64,000 nt of DNA, from NCBI RefSeq assembly GCF_945859685.1, contig NC_079148.1, forward strand, positions 3,038,001 through 3,102,000. Direction: 5' to 3'. This document shows, piece after piece, positions 11,660-24,264 of this stretch. A program made the position numbers and the translations under genes. Below the pieces are notes generated by a model. That model ran no database searches. It was not told the DNA's origin and saw only the letters and a program-made list of their open reading frames with translations. The DNA is from Eupeodes corollae (taxonomy: Eukaryota; Arthropoda; Insecta; Diptera; Syrphidae). Within the stretch, counting starts at the first letter, position 1. Every line of letters begins with the position of its first letter.

Positions 11660-12520
11660 AATTATGACAGTCAATAGTGCTGTAAAGTCCAATAAACAGC
11701 GAAATACAACCGAATCAGCCAGCGTTGTGTTTGACGTGTGCAGTAACATAAAGAAACCATTTGATCCTTTCTCACATAATAATACAGACAAAAAAACTTG
11801 TTTGTTTGGTTTTTGAGCATAAGTCACTATTTTTTAGAAAATCCAAAGATAGATGAGTGGACTGTTCGATATACCTTCCTGTTATGGAATTTGAACGGAT
11901 CATTTGGATTTGGTCATCAAGAAATTCCTTTACTAAAATGCGTATTGGCTCTAATCTTTTGTTTTTGCGGATTTTTCCCAAGATGTTGACAAGATCTGTC
12001 CTTCTTATCCACTTTTGTCAACATAAATCAAGAAAAAAGATGATTTTGGCTCAATTGGATCACCATTTCCAATCTCGTCCGGTTCCAGCAATTTTCTAGT
12101 GGTTCCATTTCTTAATACCATCTTTATCAATATCTTCATAATCTTTGATATAGTCTAGATTCCAAAAACGTTTCTTACTACCCTTGAAATACATTTAAAA
12201 TATTTGCGAAAAGTTTTCAGTCTACCCAGCTCTTGATTACAACACATACTTTCAACCGCAGTACTTCGCAAAAATATTTATTGAGCCCAGGAACGGTAAG
12301 GCCTTTTCCACGCGACTGGCATTGTTGTTAACTATGAAGCAAGTAGATTAGAAACATGCCCACAACATGCTTTTGATTAACTGAAAGAACAACAGTGGAA
12401 CAATACTACTGAATGTGCTTTCACGACGAATATAGCAATGTATCATACACAAAGGTACCCCACTATTTTAATGGCTCAAATTCACGAGAAATTATAAGTA
12501 TTATCTTAAGAACGAGGTGT
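11660..12520. other. No gene seen
   Basis: Overlapping open frames on both strands here (11772-12099) have no motif I recognise. The sequence lies between two transposon relics and may be unrecognised transposon debris. Confidence 0.4.
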
Positions 12521-12529
12521 GGATTATTT

Positions 12530-13110
12530 AACTTAAATGCAAGGGCATTTCAGCATGACATTGTTGGCTTATGCACAATGCGTAATCTTGATGCAGCTGA
12601 GAACACCTACCACTTCGTCTCTGTTGGCCTCACAAATGCGAGTCCTTTTAAGCACATTCTTCATTACATTCTCATGTACTTCATGCAGTATTTCATTATT
12701 TTCATCACGAATATTTTTTGTGAGTTGCTCAAACGTTTCTGGTTAGTTTGTATAAATCCTGCTTTTCAGATATCCACACAAAGAGAAGTCCGGAGTAGTC
12801 AAATTAGGCGACGATGGTAGAGGCCAATCAGCATCACTATTTCTTGAAATCACTAGCTGCGAAAAGAGGTGTAGTAATTCCACTGTAACCCTGGCTGTAT
12901 GCAATGTCTCACCGTCTTGTTGTACCACATGTTCATCAAGCCCAAAGCATGCAAATCTAGTGTTTAAAAGTTTTCAATCACATCACGATATTACTTCCCA
13001 TTCAAAATTACCGTTACGTCGTTTTCAAATTGAATGAAGTAAGGTTCAATGTAACTTTTAATAGAAGCAAAGGGGACTGATGAATAATTTGAGGGTGTTC
13101 ACTGTCCACA
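12530..13110 (-). pseudogene. Tc1/mariner-superfamily transposase, catalytic half
   Basis: Read on the minus strand, this gives FENDVTVILNGKRYRDVIENF, then QQDGETLHTARVTVELL (the HTA block), then VISRNSDADWPLPSSPNLTTPDFSLCGYLKSRIY and the C-terminal helical tail to about 12530. It is the same family as the copies at 8960, 18356, 28570, 32200 and 39335. The D-W-P-x-x-S-P-D-L-T block carries a presumptive catalytic aspartate. At least two frameshifts and several stops are present. The N-terminal helix-turn-helix is not recognisable upstream. Confidence 0.8.
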
Positions 13111-13796
13111 ACTGACTATTCTGTTTTAAACACTTCCTTGAGCAGCAGTTATGTTTTCAACCAATCTTGCAGTGAGTTGGGGTCCATGATTGGTCCTAGA
13201 GACCCTCTTTCTTCTATCTTTTTCCAAACATTCTAAATCACTAATCATTCACTAAACGATAAAAAAGTATTTTCTTTTAACGCTGTTTCTCCCAAAAATT
13301 GTTCGTAACTTTCTCATGGTCACAGTAATCGATGATTAATTTTGATAAAATGTTTTAACTTTTAAAATACGTTGGTTTAACGAATATTTTTCCATAATTC
13401 AATTCTCTACTTTGTGACTGCCAAATATGAACAAGACTAATGTTTACCAAAATGGCAGCAAAGGAAAGTATTATACCGTATATATCAGTTTCGAACTTGT
13501 ATACTGCGCTAACACTAAGCTGTTACACTTTCTTATATCAAGCCATTTAGTGCATTTGAACACGTGTAAATTGAGTGACAGTTCATGAAAGAAAAAACTA
13601 ATCAAACAAACCTAAATCTGTGGTTAATGTAAACTGTCAAAAGCTCAGAATTCATTTGGATTACAGCAGTAATTTTCTGATTTTAACTTTAAAAATTTTA
13701 AAACACATCTTAAAAATTTGTAAACAAATTTTTCAGCTTAGTAACTTACAAAACATCAAACTAAGTGTTTAATTTTCAGTTCTAATATTTTAGTTA

Positions 13797-14152
13797 CTTA
13801 CTCAAGGTGGCGCTACAGTCCTGTATGAACTAGGCCCTCACTCAACAAACTTCTCCATCTAGCTAGGTCCTAGCTGATGCCACCTGCGCTGTCCTGTGGG
13901 TGTGGATTCGAAGACTTTCCGGGCTGGAGAATTGGTTTCCTTGCGCTCTACGTGACCCAGCCATCTTAGCCGTTCTTCCGATTATGTCAATGTCATCAGC
14001 ATATGCTAGTAATTGGACAGACTTTTGAAAGATAGTGCCTCTATTGTTGACGTGTGAGCTCTGCACTATCCTTTCAAGTACGACGTTAAAAAAATCGCAT
14101 GACAGCGCATCACCTTGTCTTAACCCTTTTTGACATCGAAAGGTTCTGTTCA
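13797..14152 (-). mobile_element. RTE-clade LINE, truncated and internally deleted
   Basis: The minus strand encodes QKGLRQGDALSCDFFNVVLE, HVNNRGTIFQKSVQLLAYADD and IDIIGR (palm with the YADD catalytic box). After IGRTA it jumps in frame to MAGSRRAQGN, the last residues of the RTE protein, so about 150-200 codons are missing. The 3' end has the family's UTR (GGTGGCGCTACAGTCC on the + strand) next to TTACTTACT, the short TAAG tail. No convincing target duplication was found; the 5' junction is near 14150. Confidence 0.82.
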
Positions 14153-14199
14153 AATGTTTATCTTTAAAAAAATCAAAAAATAAGGTTTTTTTTGGAAAC

Positions 14200-17100
14200 A
14201 TCACCTTTTTGCAGCATTAACTTCTTTTGAAATAAATTTAAGTTGATTTCAGAATTCAATTGAAGGACTTTATAATAAAACACTGTCTTGTACAGCAGAT
14301 AGCTCGAATAATCAAACTTTGCCGTATTTCTCAAGTATTAAATATCATAGATGTATAATTACGTTATTATTAAAACAATGACTTTCTCATAGTCTAAAGT
14401 TTACATAGTTTTGTTTTCATTTCTTTGTTAAAAAAAAAAACCTTAAAATCCACAAGTTTCTTAGCAGACAAATTTACAAAATAATTGTATCAACATTTTC
14501 TTTGCACACCTCTGTATCTATTGCTCAAGGACATTGTTTTATAAAGAATTGTTTTGAAAATTGAGTTGTGTTTAGTACGATTGAGTGTATTTTATTACAA
14601 AATCAATTTAAGTTCCTAAATGAAATAACGTATACAAAAACAGAAGAACACAGAAGCGGTTGTACCTTTACACAAAGTACAAAATGAAAATCTATCCCCA
14701 GGACAATGCAAATCATATTTTATAAGGACAATGTAATGTCATAATAAAACAAAAGCTTCTGTCCGTGTTTTTTGTTGTTGTATAGTTGATGCAAAGGATA
14801 TTTATGTAACTTTTCATAGATCGTCCTCATAAAGTGCAAAGAATTTCAATGTAGACATTTTTGCCATTCGAAAGTTCTTTGCGACTGCGACTGAGATAAC
14901 TTGAAATCTCATAAAAAGGTCATTTTTACGAGGTGTACTTTGGGTTGTTGGTTGCTTCTCTTCTTTGGGTATATTAACAGCAATATATATTTACATATGC
15001 ATAAAGAAAAAGATACGCGAACTCTCATATGTTTACTTTATTGTGAACAGAGTTCTGCCATAAAATATGCACTGAATTGAGTCACTCTCGATTTGCATTT
15101 TAAGCACGTTTCAGATTTTCAATCGTATAAACAGTTTTATCGAATTGACTTAATATCTTGTGGTATAATGATATCACGTGGGAACTTCCCCTACTCCCAA
15201 CTTTTGATACGACGCAAAGGACATCTTGATGTTTATTAAATTTGGCTACCACAATATTCCGAAACGAAATTGGAGCTGGAAAGCACAAGAGATCTCTGGA
15301 ATTGGCCACAAAAAGCCAACTTGTCACAAGCATCGGTTTTTCTCTGATGGTGATGGCAATGATGGCGATGATGTTGGAGATTGTGTGGTTGTGACGTTAA
15401 TTTGATTTGTGGCTGAATGTTATTGAATGAAATTCCTTAGGTATTTATTCCCAAACTCCTGCGAACATTAAAGAGGAGATAACTTCTCGCCAAAAATAAA
15501 AAGGTGGTAAGGTGACAAAAATTAAGTGTTAAACAAGGACCTCACTTTTTATGTTACATTTCAAAGAACTTCAGGTCTTTGGTTTTTTTGGGTTTGGTTT
15601 AATTTTTGTCGGTGTCATCGAATAAAATAGAATCACACCCCATCGCCCAGAGGTAGATTCTCCTGACGTAGTATAAATGGAACACAAAGCTTTATTGTTT
15701 GGGCGTTAATGCTTGCGTTAAGGTCGAGGCAATTAGTTTTAATAAATTTGACACTGAAAGGTGGGAGTATCTCTCTTGTAGAATGAACCATCTTTTTGTC
15801 AGACTTTGTTTCGTCGGGTGGGTTCTGAAGTTATTGTTGTGGCAGCACTTTTACTCAAGAAATTCAAATCACAGCATAAATTATTCGATTTGACGTGTTT
15901 TTAAAAGTAAAAAGATTTTTTTTGGAGAATGTTACTTAAAAAATCAAACGAAAAAGATAGCAAAATATCTCAGACCAAAGTGAAAGCTATACAAAACAGC
16001 GTAATAGGAGGGCTGTGATTGACAGGTACTTACACAAAAGATAACATCATCATTGCTGTCGATAATTATAAAGGATTTTGTCTGGATTTTATGTACAGAT
16101 TGCTAAAATTTGTTCTTTAAGTAATGCGATAAAGAGCTTAAGACGTTGTATTTTTATGTGAAGCTTTGAGCGTTTTCGTCTAAGAAATACATATATCCAA
16201 TTATAGGTACATATGTCATTTTATTTTTCGAAATATTTATAAAATTTTCTTTTGAATACGTTTGCTGGAGAAAAATTTAATGTGTACGAATGTGAATTCT
16301 TACATCTTGAAGAAACTTCGGGTCTTTAATTGAAAAATGTTTGTGTTTTTCAAAATATTTTTGAAGTTTTTGAAAGATATTTCAAGAACCTACATTAACC
16401 TCAGCATTATCGAAACGTATTTTAAAGTGTTTAAATTTTATTTTGCTTCAAATTTATTTGGCAATTGACCCCATAAATGTTTAGTAATAAAGCTGAAATA
16501 CTGATTCTTGAGAGTTTTTAGATGATTTATCGATGATTAAAAAACATAAATGGACCAAAAATATAAATAAATTCCAAGGCTAAGTTTATTAATTTTCATA
16601 TGAACAAACACATTGTTAAAGATTTAAAATTTAATTTTTTTTAAATATTTCTTTGAATAAGCGAATTTATTGCAAGTAAGCAACTCTCCATTGATAGTTG
16701 ATAATTATCAAAGTTCAATATTTAACTATAAATTATTAGTAAGAAACGTTAAATTTTATTATTTAACAATTCCTTGAAGAAAATACAATGGTTTAAGAGC
16801 TGGAACTTTGATATTTACCAACTATCAATTTATTGCCCAAATTATGTCAATTTCTTTGAAAATATTTGTTTTTTTTTAAGTAATAAAGTTTGTATAAAGT
16901 GCGCTTTTAGTAATTGTTGTTCCCCGCATTAAATCATAACCTGGAAGAAAAAAAACATTAAAATTAGTTCACAACGAAAGATTGTATAACTGTGTGTATG
17001 AATGTATATTTCCTATTATGAACTAACACATTGTTGAATGATCAATTGAAAAAAAGAAATAAAACAAAGGTTGCTATATTATCTTTATCTAACTAAGTAG

Positions 17101-18270
17101 TTTATACTCTTCTACACTATTCAATTATATAGTTTGTAGTTTTTCTTCCTAATCCTACGAAAATATTTTAAATATATATTACAAATAAAAATCTTTTCTA
17201 TAACTTTGTCTTTGAAATTCATACTTTCTAAAACTCTTTAACTATTTTTTACTTTGAAATTGTTTAAGTAGATAATAATGATGGGTTGGTGTTTCAAATG
17301 AATAGATGTTCAAATTTTATAAATATAAATAAATAATAACAATGAAACTGGATCAATATTTTTGAATATACATACATTTAAAAAAGAAAATATAAATTAA
17401 AATAAATTGTTTTTACTTAAACTGATACAAAAATGTTGTTATAACTATTACAAAAATAATAATATAGAAAGGTGTGTAAAGTATTTTAAGAAAAAAGGTT
17501 ATTAACATGTTGTGTATATATATAAATAAATATCGTAGCTATTATACATATATATTTCAAATAAAAATGTTAATTTATAAAACTGAGCAAAAATTCTTTT
17601 CAAGTCATTTATTGTTAACAAATTAATCTTTAAGGTATACATAACACTGGTCGACGAAATCATTTAAACTTGAAACTATATTTTTAAAGGATCAACAGGT
17701 TCTAAATTCAAATTTTGCCTTCAAATTTTTCTATCACATCAGATTTTCAATATACGAGCCATTAAAAGTGCTAAAAACAATCCAAAAGTCGACTTAAAAA
17801 TTTCATGATAAATTTTCAAAGTGTAAATCTTTCTGTTTTGTAAACAATATAATTCATTTAAATATTTGAAAAGTATCACGGACTTTCTTGAAAAATAGAT
17901 AATTTATATTTATATTTCGAATTTTAAAGAGAAATATCACAAAAACATGGCTTGATATATTAATTTTTAAGTCGGATTTGAATTAAGGCCAAAACAAATT
18001 GCATTGAAGAAAACCTTGCCGATCCGTGTAATTAATGTAAAACTTGCTTAAAAGGACCGAAGACATCGATGAGATTATGTCGAATTTCTTAAATGAACAA
18101 GAGAAGTTTATATTGTAATAAAATATTGAAACGCAACTTCAACGACCCATTTGTTTTCAACAAATATATGTGGAGTTTTAGATAAAAACTTCACGACGAA
18201 AATATTACGATAAATGTAACCGTTTCTCTGTAAAAGACATCAGATTGATTTTGTAAAAATGGAAACTCAA
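14200..18270. other. Long stretch with no gene seen
   Basis: About 4 kb of AT-rich sequence. Open frames at 15100-15333 and 15699-15893 show no recognisable motif or splice context. No transposon motifs were recognised on either strand. 17300-17580 is especially AT-rich with ATAAATA runs. Confidence 0.45.
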
Positions 18271-18278
18271 AGTTATTC

Positions 18279-18340
18279 TGCCAAAAAAACAATCTAATTT
18301 CAATCTGGCAGTACTTTTTTTAGATTGTGTGTTTTTGCCA
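18279..18340. repeat. Short inverted repeat upstream of a transposase relic
   Basis: TGCCAAAAAAACAATCTAA (18279-18297) is mirrored by TTAGATTGTGTGTTTTTGCCA (18320-18340) with a small asymmetry. It lies just 5' of the transposase remnant at 18356 and could be part of that element's terminal region, but I could not find a matching copy at the other end. Confidence 0.4.
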
Positions 18341-18355
18341 GCTGTCACTTAATTA

Positions 18356-19011
18356 ATGCTCAGTTTAAGTATAATCAATAGATTTACTCCAAAACCACGT
18401 TTGTTAAGCCTGCAAATTTATTACCAAAATCATAGCTTGACACGTTTCACGCTGAGTTCAATATTGGGTTCACATAAAAGCCAAGCAGATTCGGTAATTC
18501 GAGCAACCATAGATCGGTTTCGCACCACGTTTACTCTAGTCGATAATCCGTATCGAAGAAGACCCAAATCGGCAGATGGATTTGTTGGTCTCTATTTCTT
18601 CAAAAATGAATCCGATCGTAGTGAGACAGTCAATGGGAAACGCTATACAAAGCCTTGTAATCATGACTTCTTCATGCCTGAATTATACAGAATGTTAATG
18701 AAAACGACCTTACATATAGGTTCCAACAAAACAAGGGTTCATTCCATGCAACAAACGAAACAAACAATTCATTGAAGGAAACTTTCATTCAGCGCATTAT
18801 CACGTTGGGTTATATTTCTCCGCGTTTGAAGATAAGCCCAAGAGGATTAACGCCTTGGAAGAGACTGTTCGGTGCATTATTACTGGCATACGAGCCCAAA
18901 GTGACCACATACCTCAAAAAGTGGTCGAAAATGTGTCCTCTGTCCCCTCTTCTGGGATTCATTCAAGCCAACCGTGCTGGACGATTGTCTGAAATCATTT
19001 TTAAATCATAA
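18356..19011 (+). pseudogene. Tc1/mariner-superfamily transposase with internal deletion
   Basis: Two adjacent plus-strand frames (18356-18775 and 18772-19011) hold a helix-turn-helix-like piece (SVIRATIDRFRTTFTLVDNP) joined at about 18565 to part of the catalytic domain (FVGLYFFKNESDRSETVNGKRY, matching GxYFFENDxGxxVTVNGxRY), then a block with TPWKRLFGALL. The sequence between the DNA-binding and catalytic portions is missing, and the conserved WPPRSCDLTPLDFF block is absent. It is a non-functional derivative of the repeated family of this window, in the opposite orientation to the other copies. Confidence 0.7.
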
Positions 19012-19271
19012 TGAGAAAAGCTTATCTTTATAATAAATGTAAATTCTATTCTTGGTCATAACATTAAATTATGCATTTTTTTCTTGAAAACCATATGTCT
19101 AAAAAACATCCTTTAGTACAAAAACATAGCTGGGCACTATCATGTCCTTTGATTGAATTTCTTTTTTAATTTTACAGAATTCAATACTGTCAATAGTCTC
19201 GGTTAAACTGAGATTTGGATTTAAGAGCTTTTAATTTGTTGAACAAAAATACTGATATTGATACTCTAAAT

Positions 19272-20938
19272 CAGCCATACTCAATCTTTTTTTTTAATGG
19301 GCCACATTGATAATTTTGTAGCGCTACCCCGGGCCACAAGGCTTTTTTTATCGTAAATAATAATACTCGTTTTAAAGTGCATATATACATACATTATGTA
19401 TTTATTTATTTATTGAAAATGTTTTAATATGATTTTAAAAAAGAGAACACATTTTCAAAACTTTCAATTTCAGATCCAACTTCTTGACGATTCTAAGTAT
19501 TCCCCTTTTTCCCTTTCTTCCTTAAACAGAGATTCAAGGTTTTTAAAATCCATGAACTCATCAAAAAACCTTAACTGATCTTGATTTAAAACAGAAGCCA
19601 CTTGTCAGATAATAGTTGTTTCAAGATGCCATGGGGTTTCTACCAGCATTAAGCATTATTTTATTTTTCTGAGATCATGAAACCTTTTTTCAAATTCCTT
19701 TGACAGTGCTGTTAACATTGTTGGAAAATTTTGTAGCTGCTAACTTCTTATTTCTTCATGAAAAATATTAAGCTTTTCTTCCCCTACTAAGCCATTGCAC
19801 AGATGAATGCAAAAAAACGTCACCATACTCACTTCCCAATTTTTCCTAAAGGCTTTAAAATTTTCTGTGGTTTAATTCTCTCGCTCGAATATAATTCACA
19901 TTACCAATTACAATCTTCATCGCATCATCGATTTTTAAATTGATATAATGAAATGTAATTAAATTTGTCAAATTATATTTTTTTTAAACAAGATTATAAA
20001 TCCATTTTCAGATCCAGTCATGGATGGACAGCCATCCGAACATTATGTAAACTTACGATTTTCTTTATATCAATGTCATTCTGTTCTAGAAAATTTGAAA
20101 TTGTATCCATATAATCTATTCCCCGGGTCTGTCCTTTCATCCGAAGGAATTTGAAAAATTCTTCGCAGATTAAATTCTGTTCTATGCAATATCTAGCAAA
20201 CACCTAGCATTGAGATGTTGCTGAAAAATCAGTGCTGGAATCAAAAGCCAAGTTAAAAAACATACAGTTTCTTAAGTTTTCTATTAAGCTTTTACGAATA
20301 TATTTGGAAATGTTTTCAATACGTCTCATCTCACACATGTTGAATAAGACAGCTGTAGTTTTTTTTATTTCAGAAAATATTTGTTTTTTGTTGGCAAATG
20401 AATATAACAGTATATCGGCAGCACTTACAAAATATTCTTTGACAATTTCTGCATCGGTGAACGGTTTCATGTGCTTACACAGAGTCTTGAGATAAGGCCA
20501 CGGACATTACATTTTGTTGCTGTTGTAATGACCTTTATAAATAAATTAATTTCTTACTTTAATTATGTTCCACGAGGATAAGTTTCGTTGAAAGATTTGT
20601 GTTTTGTGTTAAAATGACGACCAATATTATATTTTTTTAAAATAACTTTTTCACGGCATTATAAATAGGTAGCCGTGTTGTTTTTGCTTGGCACAACAGC
20701 ATATTCTGTTTCCCATTCGTCTTGAAATTATCAATTTTCATCAGAAATATTTCGTTTTAGTTTTGGAGAAATTCCTACCATTATTCTTTATTTACAAAAA
20801 TTCACTGCAATCGCACTAACTGAAATTCAAAATGTTATTACCTAATCATCGAAACGAGATATGTCGGCAAAATAGTTTCCTTGACTTATTATGCCTAGAC
20901 TGCAGTGATTTTCCATTGAGGTTGAGTATATGTAGCTG
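19272..20938 (-). mobile_element. hAT element (GTF2IRD2/ZBED5-type transposase)
   Basis: A 1667-bp element bounded by CAG...CTG. The left end CAGCCATACTCAATC and the reverse complement of the right end, CAGCTACATATACTCAACC, share ATACTCAAYC. It is flanked by an 8-bp target duplication differing at one base (CTCTAAAT 19264-19271; CTTTAAAT 20939-20946), the size expected of hAT transposons. Inside, the minus strand carries the relics of a hAT transposase. The subterminal GGGCCACA...GCGCTACC sequence near 19300-19340 also resembles hAT ends. Confidence 0.8.
19980..20820 (-). pseudogene. hAT transposase relic (BED finger plus dimerisation region)
   Basis: Minus-strand blocks in order from 20800: FQDEWETEYAVV, then GRHFNTKHKSFNETYP (second half of a BED-type zinc finger, H-x-H pattern), then KPFTDAEIVKEYFVSAADILL, a block with FFNLAFDSSTDFSATSQ (the hAT first-aspartate motif LAxDxSTD), and the degraded RMKGQTRG block. 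These match proteins annotated as GTF2IRD2-like or ZBED5-like. Frameshifts and stops separate the finger, the STD motif and the remainder. The C-terminal dimerisation domain is not recognisable, so the gene is dead. Confidence 0.8.
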
Positions 20939-20949
20939 CTTTAAATGTA

Positions 20950-23675
20950 TGGCTCTACTTAGAACAACAACACATTTGATTTTTACATAAAAGTACTCAT
21001 TGGATTTTAACAATAATGTTTTAGGTAATTATAAACGAAATGAATTCAACTATTTATGGAAACCGTTTTGCTCAGTTTTTTTTTCAAGAACACAAACTCA
21101 TATATTTTTCGACGACTTTGTGTTGTTTTTAAACAATTCTTTCAATCTACTCTAATCTTACATCGTTTTTGGTACATAAATATCCCAAAAGAAAAATTTT
21201 GAAATTTGTATTTGATGGCCCAGCAGATGTTGTTATCGCAGTTCTGTTATCTTACAATTTTTTTCCAGATCAATATCGGCTGTGCATCATTAATGTTATC
21301 TATATATAAGTTTAAGTATACATTTTGTTAAAATGCAATAAAATGATAAAAATAATGCGTATACGCCTGAGTGACCCACGACTGTTTTATCTTCGTTCTA
21401 AAAGGAATAAAAGTGTATCATAACATTTGAAATCCGATTTTAGTGTTCGTTTTTGCTTATTGTGTAGATTATGTTTTCCCAAAACATCACATTTCAAAAA
21501 CGAACCACAATTCCTTTCTATTCCTAGAAGTTTAATCACAAAATGTATCTTTTTCCAGGAATCAACTTCTTCAAACATGCTTCTTGTGAGCCCATAAATC
21601 CATGTACACCTACCTATTCTACCATGAGTTATTTCATCTCAAAATGCAATCATACCAAACGTGTATTCAATTTGCAGTTAAAAATCCTTTCACAAATCCA
21701 GTGCTGTGTGTACAGAACACCTCTTCATCCTTTTTTAGGATTTTATTTCTAAAAAATACCTAATCCAGTGAAATCAGCTGTGAAATGTGACTGTTTGCAA
21801 GTTAACTAGGCAGAGGACTTGAGGCAAAAGAACATAATTGCAAAAAAAATAAAATATAAAACAAAAAACACAATATAAATGGTAAGTTCTTGAGAATTTC
21901 ACACGTGCTTCCCAACCAAAAGTCCAGAAAACAGCATCTCTCCACAACTCTACCATCATCATCATCGTCGTCAGAAAACAGAAAAGAGCTGCAAAATTGG
22001 ATTGTGTACTCGTTTAAATATTATTGCCAATGCGGGACCATTCTTTACCCGGTCCTAGAGAACCTCAAGCAACACTGATGCCATGCGAGGACAAGTAGAG
22101 AACTTTCGAATTTCATAAATTCAAAAACATTTTTCCAACGATTTAACGAGAAGAAGATTTAATGAATTGAGAATTTTCAAAAGCACAAAATGCTTGGGGT
22201 AGTCATCATCATCATCGTCATCATTCTAGAAACACCACAGGAAACTCAAGTTCACGAGAGGTCGTTTTACAAATTTTATGTAAAAGAGAATAAAAGTAGG
22301 AATGTATCTTTCAGTTATTTTTTGTTCTTTTCCTTTTGAATGAGACCTGAATTTGAATATCCTGAGAAGGTTAGGTTATGTTTTTCTATGAATGGAAGGA
22401 CCAATAAACAATGAAACTTTATGAGTTGTCTGTGGAAATTTCTTATAAAACACACAACATACTGCTTTACATAGGAAATATCTTTTTGGTCGAGATTCGG
22501 CATAGCTTGTAGCTTATATGCAAATTTGCCAAACCATTTATTCAGCTTCAGAGTTTTCCCGAAAGGTAGGTAATGTTCTGACACCCGAGTTGTTGTAAAT
22601 AATTTATAAAGACATTGAGATGGCAACTTATGCTGAATTGATAAGAAACTGATTGTTTACACTTGAATTATTGGCCAGCATTTTTATCTGGGGAAAGAAC
22701 TCGTTTCGTATACCTTTGAAAAGAGGGTATCTCCTATTTTTGTTTGAAATTATTTTACATAAAGGCAAAAGGAAGATCCCAATTTTTTGGTTTGGTTTGA
22801 CATGAAAAGGCTTATCTCAATTATGTCGAAAAGAAAATAGCTGAGAGTACAAATGTGGTGAGAAAGAAAATGTTGTTCTTATCTTGTGTTTTATTTTCCT
22901 GATGTTTATAATAGAGAGAAAGGATTACGTTTATAAGGGTCAGCTTAACATTCAAGGCAGCCTAGATAAGTTAAGAAAAAACATTAAACAAAAGATAAGA
23001 AGTTTCTATTTTAATCTGATTTGAATGATAATGTGGTAAGATTGTTGAAAATCTCATTTTTTTAAATATTTAAATTATGTCTTAAAATTCTTGAGGCATT
23101 AATGTTTATAAGCTTATTATTGGGGTACGTATCGTGTGTTGCAAGATTAAAAACTTAAGGGGTTTTGATTACCTTTAAGATAAGTAAGCAAAGTTCTAGC
23201 GTAAGGAAAATATGAAGGAATTCAAATGTACGCAGATATCACAGGAAATAAGTTTTGAAAATTTGATTGTCAACATAAGGGGCACTGATATCTATTCTTT
23301 AATACCTTGCGGGTAATATGACTGTTCATAAATTAATGTAAAAGCTTCTTTAAATGTGTACCTTTATTTAAATATAAAAAACCATCAGTCAAAGATAGCA
23401 TAGCCTCTTTCTCTTTTCTCATTTCAAAATTATTTTGTTAGAGTTTTAAACTTAAGACAAAAAGTATAGTCCTGATTGTAAAATAATTTTGCACTATTTT
23501 TCTAACCATCTCATGTTCTTCTAACCATGTTTTGTGTACCCTTTCGAGGAACAATACGAAAAGTTTGATTTTTGAGCCAGCAGTCAACTTTTTGAATAAA
23601 TATTTTACCCATGAAGAAATAAATCAAATGCCATACGTAAATGTCGTCAAAATTCGAGGCCTTCCCAACTTATAA
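20950..23675. other. No gene seen; CATCAT microsatellites
   Basis: AT-rich sequence with short ATC/ATG triplet tracts near 21950-21972 and 22206-22224. Open frames (21543-21752, 22315-22626) have no recognised motif. Confidence 0.45.
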
Positions 23676-23679
23676 GGTT

Positions 23680-24260
23680 GGTCCTTGCCTTCTAGTCCCT
23701 AACTAGATATATCCAGTTTCGCACTCCACGTCTGAGTCGCTTAAAAGCCTGTACAGCTCACCGTTTCATCTTCTATTCCACGCATCTTCTATGCATACGG
23801 AAACGCACTAAAGAAATTTTCTGTCGAAGTGACCCAAAGTGCTTTAATCTGGTTTTGTCATAGCCCACGCTTCCTATAGGTCCTTATCAGTGTGGTTTTA
23901 GACCACGGAAGTCAACAGTTCATTAAATATTGACATCGACAAATTCTGAAAAAAAAACTTAAGAAGATCTAATAAAAACCCAACATCTTTTCATTTATTT
24001 AAGGTCTATAAAGCCAAACTGTAAAGAACCATGTCTAAAACTCATTCGTTTGTGCAGGATGAGCATTAAGTGTTGGAAATGAATTAACCGAACCTTTTGT
24101 TACAAAAAAGGCCTAAGACAAGTTGATAAGCCGCCATGTGATTTCTTTACCATAGTCCTTACCTGTGTTTTGTTGGAAAATATATCAATAGTATAGTAGG
24201 ATTTTACAGAAATAACAAAACCTATATCCGCAGTATGAATTCTACCGATAAAAGTTAAAG
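23680..24260. mobile_element. RTE-clade LINE with 5' inversion
   Basis: 23680-23871 is the 3' part of the RTE family in minus orientation; its + strand text matches 39700-39850 and 47220-47400 (GCCTGTACAGCTCACCGTTTC, TTTTGTCATAGCCCACGCTTC). At 23872 the sequence switches to the upstream reverse-transcriptase region in plus orientation: PYQCGFRPRKSTV, then GNELTEPFVTKKG, LRQVDKPPCDFFTIVL and a region related to the block before YADD, to about 24260. The 5' segment is therefore inverted relative to the 3' segment. No target duplication was delimited. Confidence 0.75.
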
Positions 24261-24264
24261 TACA

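Noticed and set aside
12413..12820. 135-codon + strand frame
   Set aside because: It is the antisense shadow of the transposase relic at 12530-13110 on the minus strand.
15100..15333. 77-codon minus-strand frame with mixed composition
   Set aside because: No motif, no start or splice support and no partner exon recognised nearby.
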